DNA from: Ornithodoros turicata
Taxonomy: Eukaryota > Arthropoda > Arachnida > Ixodida > Argasidae
Reading direction: 5' to 3'
DNA length: 64,000 nt
NCBI RefSeq assembly: GCF_037126465.1
Contig: NC_088201.1
Span: 86,208,273-86,272,272 of the forward strand
Below, one piece after another: positions 32,701 to 37,618 of the stretch; the stretch's first letter is position 1; every line of letters begins with the position of its first letter. Made by a program: the position numbers and the translations under genes. The notes below the pieces were generated by a model. That model searched no databases, was not told where the DNA came from, and saw only the letters and a list, made by a program, of their open reading frames with translations.

Positions 32701-34054
32701 TGACTCGATGCAGGTGCACACAAATTGCGAAGACGCATCCACCTTCGTCAACGAACGTTCTACGCCCCACTATACTTACTGAACTTGCCTAAAATTTTTT
32801 TTATTTTAGTATATGCTCCATACGTTTCCCTAATAGAGGCTACTGTGGGATTCCAAGGGCTCCCCACCTCCTCCTCAAAAGTACACAAACAGTGCCCAAG
32901 TGGGGCGGCCCGGCGGGGTACGCCATTTATATGCTGGGTACACGGTGTTCTTGTATTGTAATAGCTTTTGCAATGGATCTTGTACTGCCGAAAACCTAGC
33001 AATAATATATAGTGACAAATAATGAATGATATATATCTCATACGAATAAGTGAATATACACTAAAATGCTAGTGTGCTATGTCCAGCACATATCCAGATA
33101 TCCGTGAAATTTGTTAAACAGACCACCAGGAGACCAAACAAAAGTGTGCAAGTGCTACTCCTGTGGATATCCACTGGATGTAACTTGGATCCACAGGGAA
33201 CTCCAGTGGATATCCAAATATCCATGGCGATATATCTTTCGGCCATTTGTGGGAGATTGGTGGTTTTCTGGGCGGATTGCCTTTTACCATTGTACGGATG
33301 TACAGAAAATAAATATATGAATTATTTTGAGGCAGTACACAAGACTGTGAATGCTCCCAACTTGATGATCCTCCCCCAGTGAGCTTATAACAATGTACAG
33401 AGCATGTCAGATCAGCTAATAGTGCAGGGAAAGGGTGACAAGTCATACGTAGAACGCAATTTTCCAGGAAATGTACCATTTTGCATAATTTAGACGAAGA
33501 CAAGAATCTTTCAGATCATGGTTAGCTGTGTTGTTAGGCGAGTGGAGTACTGGTTAAGCAAAGTATACAAACATGAGCAGATCTTCACACAATGGACTAT
33601 TTGCGGGTGCCATGCTTCTGTAACTTCTCAGGCTACGTTCAACTTCAGGCTACGACTTTATTGTTGATGAACAAAGTACGAGGAGACAGACGAGCTGGTG
33701 TGAAATCGACGAAGGCGATATCCTTGAGTTTTAATCAAACTCAAAGATGTTACCTTCGTCAACTTCACTGTGTTTTGACCATTCCCTATTTTTATTATGT
33801 TTAGCTCAACTACAGGAGCTCCGCAAAACAACTTTGGCCCGAATCATCTGCGACAACAGTGACGGAATTGGACGAATACAGGCTAACGTATTCAAGCCGA
33901 TAAATATAAAGTAAGCCCTTCGTGCCAGTAGGTTGGCTACTAGTCATAACAAGCGCACTTTCACTTTTTCGTATTTCGCAGCAATCCGACTGTACTCTGT
34001 GGCCGGTTGCAAGACGTGGATTTCTCACCATGGAGGGAAGATCGATGCTGGTAG
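2556..34054 (+). CDS. Haem peroxidase 1 (peroxinectin/chorion peroxidase-like), ten 3' exons
   Basis: Partial gene of the animal haem peroxidase superfamily, enzymes that use hydrogen peroxide to oxidise halides or phenolic groups; arthropod members are usually secreted and act in immunity, cuticle or eggshell cross-linking. Coding exons: 2556-2714, 5288-5389, 7161-7271, 13302-13437, 19749-19958, 22534-22668, 28401-28619, 29750-29919, 33805-33910, 33982-34054. Every intron has GT..AG ends, all phases agree, and the stop is TAG at 34052-34054, giving about 473 residues here. Visible landmarks are the calcium loop TSYIDGS, the distal Arg and haem-linking Glu in GDGRVNEH, the proximal His in YRIGHT, IQRGRDHG, and the conserved ending NPTVLCGRLQ...WREDRCW. 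The distal-His exon must lie upstream. The introns are large and packed with transposons, including a gypsy element in the same orientation. A tandem paralogue starts about 7.8 kb downstream on the same strand. Confidence 0.93.
3013..4890 (+). pseudogene. THAP-domain DDE transposase pseudogene (Harbinger/ISL2EU-like)
   Basis: A decayed DNA transposon in the intron between peroxidase 1 exons a and b. MPRYCFVPCCTQKGN (ATG at 3013) is the start of a THAP zinc finger; a GTAAGG donor follows at about 3079. After a TTTCAG acceptor at 3363 the domain resumes (VSFHNF, then VCSLHLKNNDF, GRRMLHAAAVPSVF), giving the C2CH finger and the terminal AVPxxF box. Downstream, in broken frames, are FYTGIPSFDIFMA, LKCEVPSSFVLQSETYS, VSSVYTGCISDKDLVKRS and EIASLRIHVERRIQRIK, which fit a helix-turn-helix plus DDE_Tnp_4 transposase; the last contains the probable catalytic Glu. 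Several frameshifts and stops make it non-functional. The assignment to a superfamily rests on motif recognition only. Confidence 0.75.
5288..5389 (+). CDS. Peroxidase 1 exon b: calcium-binding loop
   Basis: Acceptor CTCTAG precedes and donor GTAGGT follows; 102 nt, as in the paralogous exon 54546-54647. It encodes GCREQQQGVTSYIDGSQIYG. The Thr-Ser-Tyr-Ile-Asp-Gly-Ser stretch corresponds to the peroxidase Ca2+ loop, and IYGS is the family signature just after it. Confidence 0.93.
5390..6746. other. Intron with perfect-stem hairpin and unclassified repeat DNA
   Basis: A strong hairpin lies at about 5819-5864: TTTGCGGTTCCGCGTTTTCG pairs with its complement, one base mismatched, across a short loop. 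The sequence around 6370-6510 (CACGCGAAGATCGTG.CGGCCG...) resembles 39300-39440, so this is an interspersed repeat in direct orientation. No coding potential was recognised. Confidence 0.5.
6747..7062. repeat. Foldback MITE, 316 bp, arms over most of its length
   Basis: The left end GGTACAGGTTCTGACAAAAG, with the following TTTACGGAA.ACGCGAGCGGTGTATTT, recurs inverted at the right end (ACTTTTGTCGGGACCTGTACC). Similarity continues inward (CGGAA.CGG, TTCA.AGGGGTGA.., GCG...AGCGAC), so almost the whole element can fold into one stem. It is a non-autonomous DNA transposon. No clear target duplication was identified. It ends about 100 bp upstream of peroxidase 1 exon c. Confidence 0.8.
7161..7271 (+). 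CDS. Peroxidase 1 exon c
   Basis: Acceptor CACGCAG precedes and donor GTGAGT follows. It encodes GLLKCQYVNGGELLPKVE and then CSRRPMGDSCFRA. The paralogous exon 56674-56781 encodes GLLKFQSVNGEKLLPKIE and CSRRPMGEKCFRA. Phase is 1 on both sides. Confidence 0.92.
7384..8046. repeat. Foldback element with ~190-bp arms and an internal palindrome
   Basis: About 7384-7565 is repeated in inverted orientation at about 7855-8046; ends are AGACTATCCTTGCGTTTGCT and its complement, followed by the shared GAGCGAGGG.GGCTCCGCCTCC. The centre holds a second, independent palindrome at 7609-7725 (GGTCTGCAATCCCAA.TGG against its complement). The right arm also has a diverged tandem duplication of about 75-85 bp (GTTGGTT..ATT.GTGCG.CATGGCAGAA, near 7790 and 7870). 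This looks like one MITE inserted in another. Confidence 0.75.
8207..8500 (+). repeat. Interspersed repeat, copy 1 (second copy at 38862-39141)
   Basis: Roughly 290 bp is shared in direct orientation with 38862-39141, with estimated three-quarters identity. Shared blocks include GTTGCGTCCATTCCCATTG, ACGTGACTTCTC, TGTGATGTCAGAG, CATGAGTTTCG and GGTTCACATCG-like sequence. No protein or terminal structure was seen. Confidence 0.6.
8512..8820. repeat. Partial CAGGGTGTCCC-family MITE
   Basis: It is similar to the two arms of the element at 16234-17109: GGTCGCTTTTTTACCCCACC, the ATGATAATGGACA... block, then GGCAAAAGCATAGTAAGAAC and the terminus ACGTTCTCTGGGACATCCTG followed by TA. Only one arm plus the end is present, so it is an internally deleted or truncated copy. 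It abuts the gypsy insertion site. Confidence 0.7.
8868..9029 (+). repeat. 5' LTR of gypsy element
   Basis: 162 bp starting TGCATTGTAACCGGG and ending ATTACA, with TG..CA ends. It contains a polyadenylation signal (AGAATAAACA). It differs from the 3' LTR by a few substitutions and a 7-8 bp indel in the CACGTA repeat. Confidence 0.88.
9030..9043 (+). promoter_or_regulatory. Primer-binding site (tRNA-Leu type)
   Basis: TGGTGTCAGAAGTC directly follows the 5' LTR and complements a tRNA 3' end of the form ...ACTTCTGACACCA, typical of animal tRNA-Leu. Confidence 0.7.
12929..13098 (+). repeat. 3' LTR of gypsy element
   Basis: 170 bp beginning TGTAATGTAACCGGG directly after the polypurine tract and ending ACATTACA. 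The CTTTT target duplication follows. It is nearly identical to the 5' LTR. Confidence 0.88.
13302..13437 (+). CDS. Peroxidase 1 exon d: distal Arg / haem-linking Glu
   Basis: Acceptor CTGAAG precedes and donor GTATGG follows; phase in 1, out 2. It encodes GDGRVNEHPALTSVQTIW, then MRQHNRVARRLHQFNPHWDD and ERIFQESR. By family alignment the Arg of GDGR is the catalytic distal arginine and the Glu of VNEH is the haem-ester glutamate. The following residue is His where myeloperoxidase has the sulfonium-linked Met. The exon starts only about 200 bp after the gypsy 3' LTR. Confidence 0.92.
13438..16060. other. Intron, repeat-rich, no gene recognised
   Basis: It holds a 13-base A run near 13972, a short inverted pair GGGCCAGAT (13885 and 13951 region), and low-information frames. 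Open frames at about 14706-15473 (+) and 15491-15859 (-) match no family I recognise and have no supporting splice or start context. Confidence 0.4.
16234..17109. repeat. CAGGGTGTCCC foldback MITE with TA target site
   Basis: Both ends read CAGGGTGTCCCAGAAAACGT followed by GTCATTGAATTATAA, in inverted orientation, and arms of about 330 bp extend inward. It is flanked by TA on both sides, as for Tc1/mariner-type insertion. The centre carries unrelated sequence with no transposase. A partial relative lies at 8512-8820. Confidence 0.85.
17150..17427. repeat. Short MITE with 17-bp perfect inverted ends
   Basis: AATGGACCTTTTTCACA at 17150-17166 is exactly complemented at 17411-17427. The interior includes a run of about 12 C. 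No target duplication was recognised. Confidence 0.55.
17536..17709. repeat. 174-bp palindromic MITE
   Basis: ACTCACGTGAACGTCGACAT at the left pairs with ATGTCGACATTCACGTGAGT at the right, and complementarity continues through CGGTAAGCTCG and ATGCCGCATGTT. The element is a near-complete hairpin. Confidence 0.75.
17796..19263. other. Intron, no gene recognised
   Basis: Overlapping open frames occur on both strands (for example 18311-18730 + and 18419-18643 -), but none resembles a known family and none is flanked by convincing signals. Confidence 0.4.
19264..19545 (+). pseudogene. Broken C2H2/BED-like zinc-finger fragment
   Basis: MGKWAKYTRHYRK, then after a frame change WEDDEEFKG, then after about 100 bp VCKVCKTELRPHVRDLKAHK and ETAKHQRN. 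The pattern (KY...W..D.EFKG...CK.C...L..H..DL..H....KH) is that of a BED/C2H2-type finger at the start of transposase-derived zinc-finger proteins. Frameshifts and stops between blocks show decay. Family name is uncertain. Confidence 0.5.
19749..19958 (+). CDS. Peroxidase 1 exon e: proximal histidine
   Basis: Acceptor TTAACAG precedes and donor GTAAGT follows; phase in 2, out 2. It encodes RVVAAQLQAVVYSEFLPAML, then HLLPLTCGFTEYNPCVDATM and AAYRIGHTQVNTRFK. The His of YRIGHT corresponds to the proximal haem iron ligand of the family. Confidence 0.93.
20703..20875. repeat. hAT-type MITE with perfect 8-bp TSD
   Basis: Terminal inverted repeats are CAGGGCCGGCAAGAG and CAGGGCCGACGAGAG (inverted at the right). 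It is flanked by the exact 8-bp duplication ATCACAAG at 20695-20702 and 20876-20883, diagnostic of hAT superfamily insertion. 173 bp, G/C-rich, non-coding. Confidence 0.88.
21128..21350 (-). repeat. Possible Penelope-like element 3' fragment
   Basis: On the minus strand the sequence TACCATTTTGAGTATGTACC, followed by AACTCGCACAACT, resembles 985-1030 downstream of the Penelope-like open frame. Similarity is short, so this is tentative. Confidence 0.35.
21371..21465 (-). repeat. SINE family B, 3' part, antisense
   Basis: A T-run followed by CGTGTTAGCGCTGCGAAGCA, ACTGTAGCTATGAGCGGCGT and ACAGCAGGAAGGATTG matches the 3' ends at 36036 (same direction) and 37500-37618 (opposite direction). The T-run is the antisense poly(A) tail. 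Confidence 0.6.
22188..22206 (+). repeat. G19 homopolymer
   Basis: Nineteen consecutive G. Comparable runs occur at 39181-39197 and 57287-57299. Confidence 0.9.
22534..22668 (+). CDS. Peroxidase 1 exon f
   Basis: Acceptor TTTTTCCAG precedes and donor GTAATT follows; phase in 2, out 2. It encodes LLEDFYFHPFDLYNNNLDSY followed by LLGLAHQSNGEIDR. This is the family segment between the proximal His and IQRGRDHG, normally with a ..F..PF.LY...D..L.GL pattern. Confidence 0.92.
23001..23035 (+). repeat. (GGT)n microsatellite
   Basis: Interrupted GGT repeats. A G/T dinucleotide run also occurs near 23250-23266. Confidence 0.9.
23790..23968 (-). repeat. tRNA-derived SINE family B, antisense
   Basis: Read on the minus strand it starts GCGGCATGGCCGAGTGGGTT followed by AAGGCGTCCCGCCT, a tRNA-Ser/Leu-like head with A box, then a decayed B box (CACGAATCC) and the body shared with 36120-36215 (GGTTTTCCCTGGGTTTTCCG). 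Confidence 0.7.
25052..25523. repeat. Harbinger-like MITE with TAA flanks
   Basis: Ends AGGCCACTTCCCACATACAG and TGGCCAGTTCCGACATATAG (inverted) are diverged terminal repeats. TAA lies on both sides, which fits the 3-bp target of PIF/Harbinger elements. The interior is dense in AGCGCT palindromes. It sits inside the 3.1-kb foldback. Confidence 0.6.
26271..28400. other. Intron with an inverted repeat pair and a SINE fragment
   Basis: About 26500-26615 and 26960-27065 are diverged inverted copies of each other (TTCCTTTT.TATT.CTGT, AGGTAAC, ..TTTTTGC.CTTTAGTG). About 26838-26905 is a 3' fragment of SINE family A, antisense (TACGTCGCGAGACAACTG, GAGCGACGCCACAGTGGTCG). The rest shows nothing recognisable. 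Confidence 0.5.
28401..28619 (+). CDS. Peroxidase 1 exon g: IQRGRDHG signature
   Basis: Acceptor TTTCTAG precedes and donor GTAAGT follows; phase in 2, out 2. It encodes TGETNHLYRARTDPFGPDLI, ALDIQRGRDHGLRAYVDYVE and FCGGPKLLTFDDMKALIPED. IQRGRDHG is one of the most constant family motifs. The residue preceding it, which hydrogen-bonds the proximal His as Asn in myeloperoxidase, is Asp here. Confidence 0.95.
28620..29749. other. Intron, SINE tail fragment only
   Basis: 28880-28935 (GTCTCGCGACGTAAGGCCAC...AATTATATT) matches the 3' end of SINE family A in sense orientation. Nothing else was recognised. Confidence 0.5.
29750..29919 (+). CDS. Peroxidase 1 exon h
   Basis: Acceptor CGTTTCAG precedes and donor GTACAG follows; phase in 2, out 1. 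It encodes GDVDLYTAGMTEHHVPGANM, GPTFACILGKMFHNLKFGDR and FFYEHGQQTGSFTN. These match the family blocks VD...GG..E....G...GPTFAC and GDRFFYE. Confidence 0.95.
30363..31316. repeat. CCCAGTAAACCA foldback, 954 bp, TA flanks
   Basis: Both ends begin CCCAGTAAACCA and arms of about 200 bp are rich in near-palindromic words such as GGACGTCC, GGATATCC and CCCAGGGA. It is flanked by TA (30361-30362 and 31317-31318). No transposase. A one-ended relative lies at 32135-32310. Confidence 0.7.
31540..31612 (-). repeat. SINE family A 3' fragment, antisense
   Basis: AATAATAATTCGTGGCTTTT followed by TACGTCGAAAGACAACTATG and GAGCGACGCCACAGTGGTCG matches the 3' part of the full copy at 52910-53191. Confidence 0.65.
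31613..33804. other. Intron with relatives of the CCCAG foldback
   Basis: 32135-32310 begins CCCAGCAAACCATTAACATC and continues with GGGACATCC, GGATATCCC-type words, like one arm of 30363-31316. About 33075-33240 has several TGGATATCCACTGGAT-like words and may be a more distant relative. No gene was recognised. Confidence 0.5.
33805..33910 (+). CDS. Peroxidase 1 exon i
   Basis: Acceptor TATGTTTAG precedes and donor GTAAGC follows; phase in 1, out 2. It encodes QLQELRKTTLARIICDNSDG and IGRIQANVFKPINIK, the family block ending L..I.CDN......Q..VF. Confidence 0.95.
33982..34054 (+). CDS. Peroxidase 1 terminal exon j
   Basis: Acceptor TATTTCGCAG precedes; one base completes Asn, then NPTVLCGRLQDVDFSPWRED RCW and TAG at 34052-34054. 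Intron before it is only 71 bp. The Cys and S.W ending fit the family C-terminus. Confidence 0.94.
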
Positions 34055-34388
34055 CTCAGTGCAGCAGCAGAAAAAAAAAAGGGGGGGAGGTAACTAGAGT
34101 GTGATCAAACAAAAGCGAGTGTGGTTGTGCAGTAGGACATCCACGACAGTAGGCATAGCAGCCTAGAAGTTTTGCTAACATATCGGTCCGCTTGGCTTCG
34201 GTCAGGAGAGCGGAAGAAAGATTTACCTCTTCCTCACACTGGACAAATTTCCACTAAACTTGACGGCTGTTACATCAGACTCTGGCGTAAACGAAACGGT
34301 GTACTCCAGTAACCTGGAATGTGGTACAAATTGTGTAACTTATGTTGCCCCAGTGAAATATATGATATTTCTGGCTATTATCATTGTG

Positions 34389-34394
34389 AATAAA
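34389..34394 (+). promoter_or_regulatory. Candidate polyadenylation signal of peroxidase 1
   Basis: AATAAA about 335 bp after the stop codon, the first canonical hexamer I see downstream. Confidence 0.45.
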
Positions 34395-34754
34395 ATGATG
34401 TTATGGTCGTAATCATGAATAGGCTCACATAGCTTTAAATTTGTCGCAGTCTGTGTGACTGCGGTACCTCCTGCGATGGTTTTTCATTGTGTCTGCTGTT
34501 ACAAATGGGCCATTCCTGTATATGGAAGTATGGCAGACATCGAAAAAGTCAGACACCGGCGCCATGCATCTCTCTCGATTACCGGTCCAGCGCCTTGACC
34601 AATTCGATCACGCTGGCATCTGCTCTCCGACGACTGCCTAGGAGTGGCCCCCTAAGCGTTAGGTTAAACATTAGTTTTCCCCTCTCCCAGTTACGCGCTT
34701 CCACAAAGAAACCACCACCTGGAACCTGCCACGCGCTCGCGTGTTCCGTCTGAT

Positions 34755-35460
34755 ACAGCTCACGATAGTAGAGGGTGTGTACAGGAAAAGCAGTCCTACA
34801 TTTACGCACGTACCGCGTTCCCTGCATACGGTACGAACTTCCGGTGGCGCTCGACGACGCATTTATGCGATGAAAACTGTTGTGTTGTGTGTTAACCCGG
34901 TACTTAACTATTGGCGCCACTAAGTTGTGTATGTTTTAAATGTTATTACTGCTAGCGCCACATCTGTGCTTTCTGCTTCTTCTCCGGGTGTTCCACTGTG
35001 GAACATTGATGTTCCACAGTGCAAAAACCAGTTCAAAAACCAACAAAAAATCGTAGTAACCAAACTCTGCTTAACAAAAAAGTTATCCATACAGACGTTA
35101 CTGTCCGTGTATCCTGAAGTGCCTGTACAGATGTCAGTATGACGGTCACGGTAAAGTAACGTCTATAGATACCGCTAGGCGAAAGTTTTGTTTCGGTTTC
35201 TGCATAGGTGGCACCCCAGCGGTAGGGCGACGAAACTGTGCTACACTGCAATGTCCCATTGGAAATCCACGGAGCAATGTTCGCGTGGCTAATGATTTTG
35301 TTACGCAGAGTTCGGTTATCACGATTTTTTTGTTTATTTTCATGGTATAAATGCGTCGTCGTGCGCCACCGGAAGTTCGTACGGTATATGCAGGGAACGC
35401 AGTATGTGCGAAACTGTGGGGCTACTTTTTTTGCACACATACATTCCGAATATCTTACAT
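34755..35460. repeat. Foldback element downstream of peroxidase 1
   Basis: 34755-34870 pairs with 35347-35460 (GTCGAGCGCCACCGGAAGTT-type sequence) and 35035-35100 pairs with 35280-35345 (AAAAAATCGT..TAACC.AACTCTGC). The left arm has about 165 bp extra, containing a perfect 13-bp hairpin CACTGTGGAACAT at 34994-35021. Confidence 0.65.
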
Positions 35461-36019
35461 TATCCCAAGGATTGTTACATGGCATGGAAAAGGCCAATGA
35501 TACTATTATGTTCCGACTGTGTTTAATGCACTCCCTGCTAGTGCCCTCAATTTATTTTCGATCTTGTCGTTAAAGTTAATTAGTGCTGCGCTGTTCTTTG
35601 AGTGAGTATGTTAACCATGCAATCTCTCTGATATTGGTGTAATTTCATATTTTCTTCTTTTTTTTTTTTACTAGTAGAGTCTAATCTGGGGTCATTGACT
35701 CCCATACTCGGCCCACAAGCACCGTGTGGCTTAGGCGGGTTTGTTTTACCTTTGTGTTAAACAATTTCATTAACTGAAGTACCATTATTATACGCATAAA
35801 CGATTTCGCTGATATGATATCATGATTGATTTAAATGACTAATTAAATGACAATTGATTTACCAACAAATAAAGGGTTTCAATTAGTAAATTATTATTAA
35901 CATAAGAAAGTAGTAGTAGATCGATGACACGCTGTTTTCTCGTAATGAGACAATTCTGGTAATTCTTTTCGCGTGTAACCTGCGCAAAGCAGTTCAGACA
36001 ACTACAGCAGTTTTCTATT

Positions 36020-36895
36020 TTTTTATTCCTTGTTAGTGTTGCGAAGCAAATGTGGACAGATGGAGAGTGGACAGCAGGAAGGAATTGGGAACAAGGGGCT
36101 TAGTATGCGTCCAGATCCGACTTCAGGGGGCACTGTGCTGACATTCCTCTGGAAAGTTTGCAGGGAAACCCAGAGAAACCCTCAGATAGAAGAGCTGGTT
36201 CGGGGATTCGAACCTGCGTGTAGAGCACTGCACGGGACTGAATTTACCGGCCCGACCCGTCCCGTACCCGAAGCCACGAAGCCTAAGCCGACCGTAGCCC
36301 GACCCGGCTGCCGAAAACTCAGCCCGACCAAAGCCGGCCTGCAGCAGCATAGGCAGATTAGTAATGCGATTCGTCCAACAGGTTCAGTCCATGCGGTAGA
36401 GACTCATAATACACTGTCAATCACACGTGCTTTGAACGCGCACCCTTTGATGCGGTTTGCGCGTCTAGAGCAACACGTTGACGTCATATCTCGCGCGCTT
36501 GTCTCCGGTTTTCACCCCACGGCGAGGGCGTGGTCCTCAACAAGGCGAAGTTGAGAATAACCCGATGCCTATACGTTGTAGCGTTTTAGCAGAAAGAGGG
36601 AGGAAGGGCATGGGCACTTTGTTGTTCTGCTTTCAAAACGAACTTTGAGGATTAAATAATGTGATAGAATGGCTCACAAAAACTCGGGCCCGACTCAGGC
36701 CCGAGAACCCTCGAGTTGGACCCGAGCCCGAAGTCAAAACGACTTTGGGGCTTGATTTCGGACCGAGGGCCGGGCCGTGCCGGGCTCGGGTTTCCTTGCC
36801 AGCCAGGCCCTTTGCAGTGCTCTACCCGCGCTACCTCCCAGTCTCGGAGTAGAAAGCGATCATCCTAACCACTATGCCACTGGAGCCGGTAACTA
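36020..36895 (-). repeat. SINE family B, split by a hAT-like insertion
   Basis: Read on the minus strand: tRNA-like head with A box TGGCATAGTGGTTAGGATG (36825-36895), then an interruption (36221-36824), then B box GGTTCGAATCC and body, ending in the GCTGTCC...CATCTGTCC tail and A-run near 36020. The two halves join at the tRNA-like region, so the SINE predates the insertion. Confidence 0.75.
36221..36824. repeat. hAT-like non-autonomous element inside SINE
   Basis: Ends TAGAGCACTGCA and its inverted copy at the right. The interior is rich in CCCGACCCG / CCCGAGCCCG. The 8-bp flanks CCTGCGTG and CCCGCGCT agree at five positions, consistent with a decayed 8-bp target duplication. Confidence 0.6.
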
Positions 36896-36956
36896 TAGCT
36901 TTACATCTCATGGGCGCTATCTATGAGTTTCAGTAATATAATAGAAAGACGACACC

Positions 36957-37215
36957 CAAAGGTACCACAGGATCTGAACCTGGTGGTGGTGATGGTGAAA
37001 GGGCTCGCCGTTGTCGGTCTCACATATGTGGGCAACGTCACGACTGACGCCCTGGGGAATGTGCGTCCTGGGCCGACTTCGAAGGAAACTGCGCCGACAT
37101 GTGCCTGAAAGCGTCTGAGGAAAACCGAGGAAACAGCCCAGACAGCACAGCCGGTAGGGGGAATCACTAAGTGGCACTCAATCACACAGTCACCCCCTCC
37201 CAGGGTACAACATAC
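36957..37215 (-). repeat. SINE family B, 5'-truncated copy
   Basis: It contains the body AACTGCGCCGACATGTGCCT ...GAGGAAAACCGAGG ...CAGACAGCACAGCCGGTAGG in the same orientation as 36126-36215, with an upstream module GGTGGTGGTGATGGTGAAAG not found in the other copies. Confidence 0.6.
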
Positions 37216-37494
37216 CACGGTTTAAACGGACAACAGTGGCATGGAGTCCGAAACTGTTGCGAAAAAATGTGAAGAAAGTAAGTAAACTGTGAAGCAATGT
37301 CGGCATACCAACAAACAGCAAACAATATAAGGATGATTAATGGAATTAATGTCGCGGAAATGCGTTAGCATTAGTCGTATTAGAAATCGTCCTTTCGTTG
37401 TTCCTCTGTTTCGGCTCCACGGCGTCGCCGCATAGCCTCGGCATTGTTACGACGACACTCTTGTGAGCGGTCATCTACACCGCTCGTAGAAGTC

Positions 37495-37618
37495 GGCCCA
37501 GGACGCATACTAACCCCCCTGTCCCCCACTCATTCTTGCTGTCCTCTCTCCATCTGTCCTCATCTGCACGCCGCTCATAGCCACAGTTGCTTCGCGGCGC
37601 TAACACGAAAGTAAAAAA
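37495..37618 (+). repeat. SINE family B 3' end with poly(A)
   Basis: GGACGCATACTAACCCCCCT ...TGCTGTCCTCTCTCCATCTG ...AGTTGCTTCGCGGCGCTAAC followed by AAAGTAAAAAAAAAAAA. Inverted relative to the copy at 36020-36220. Confidence 0.65.
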
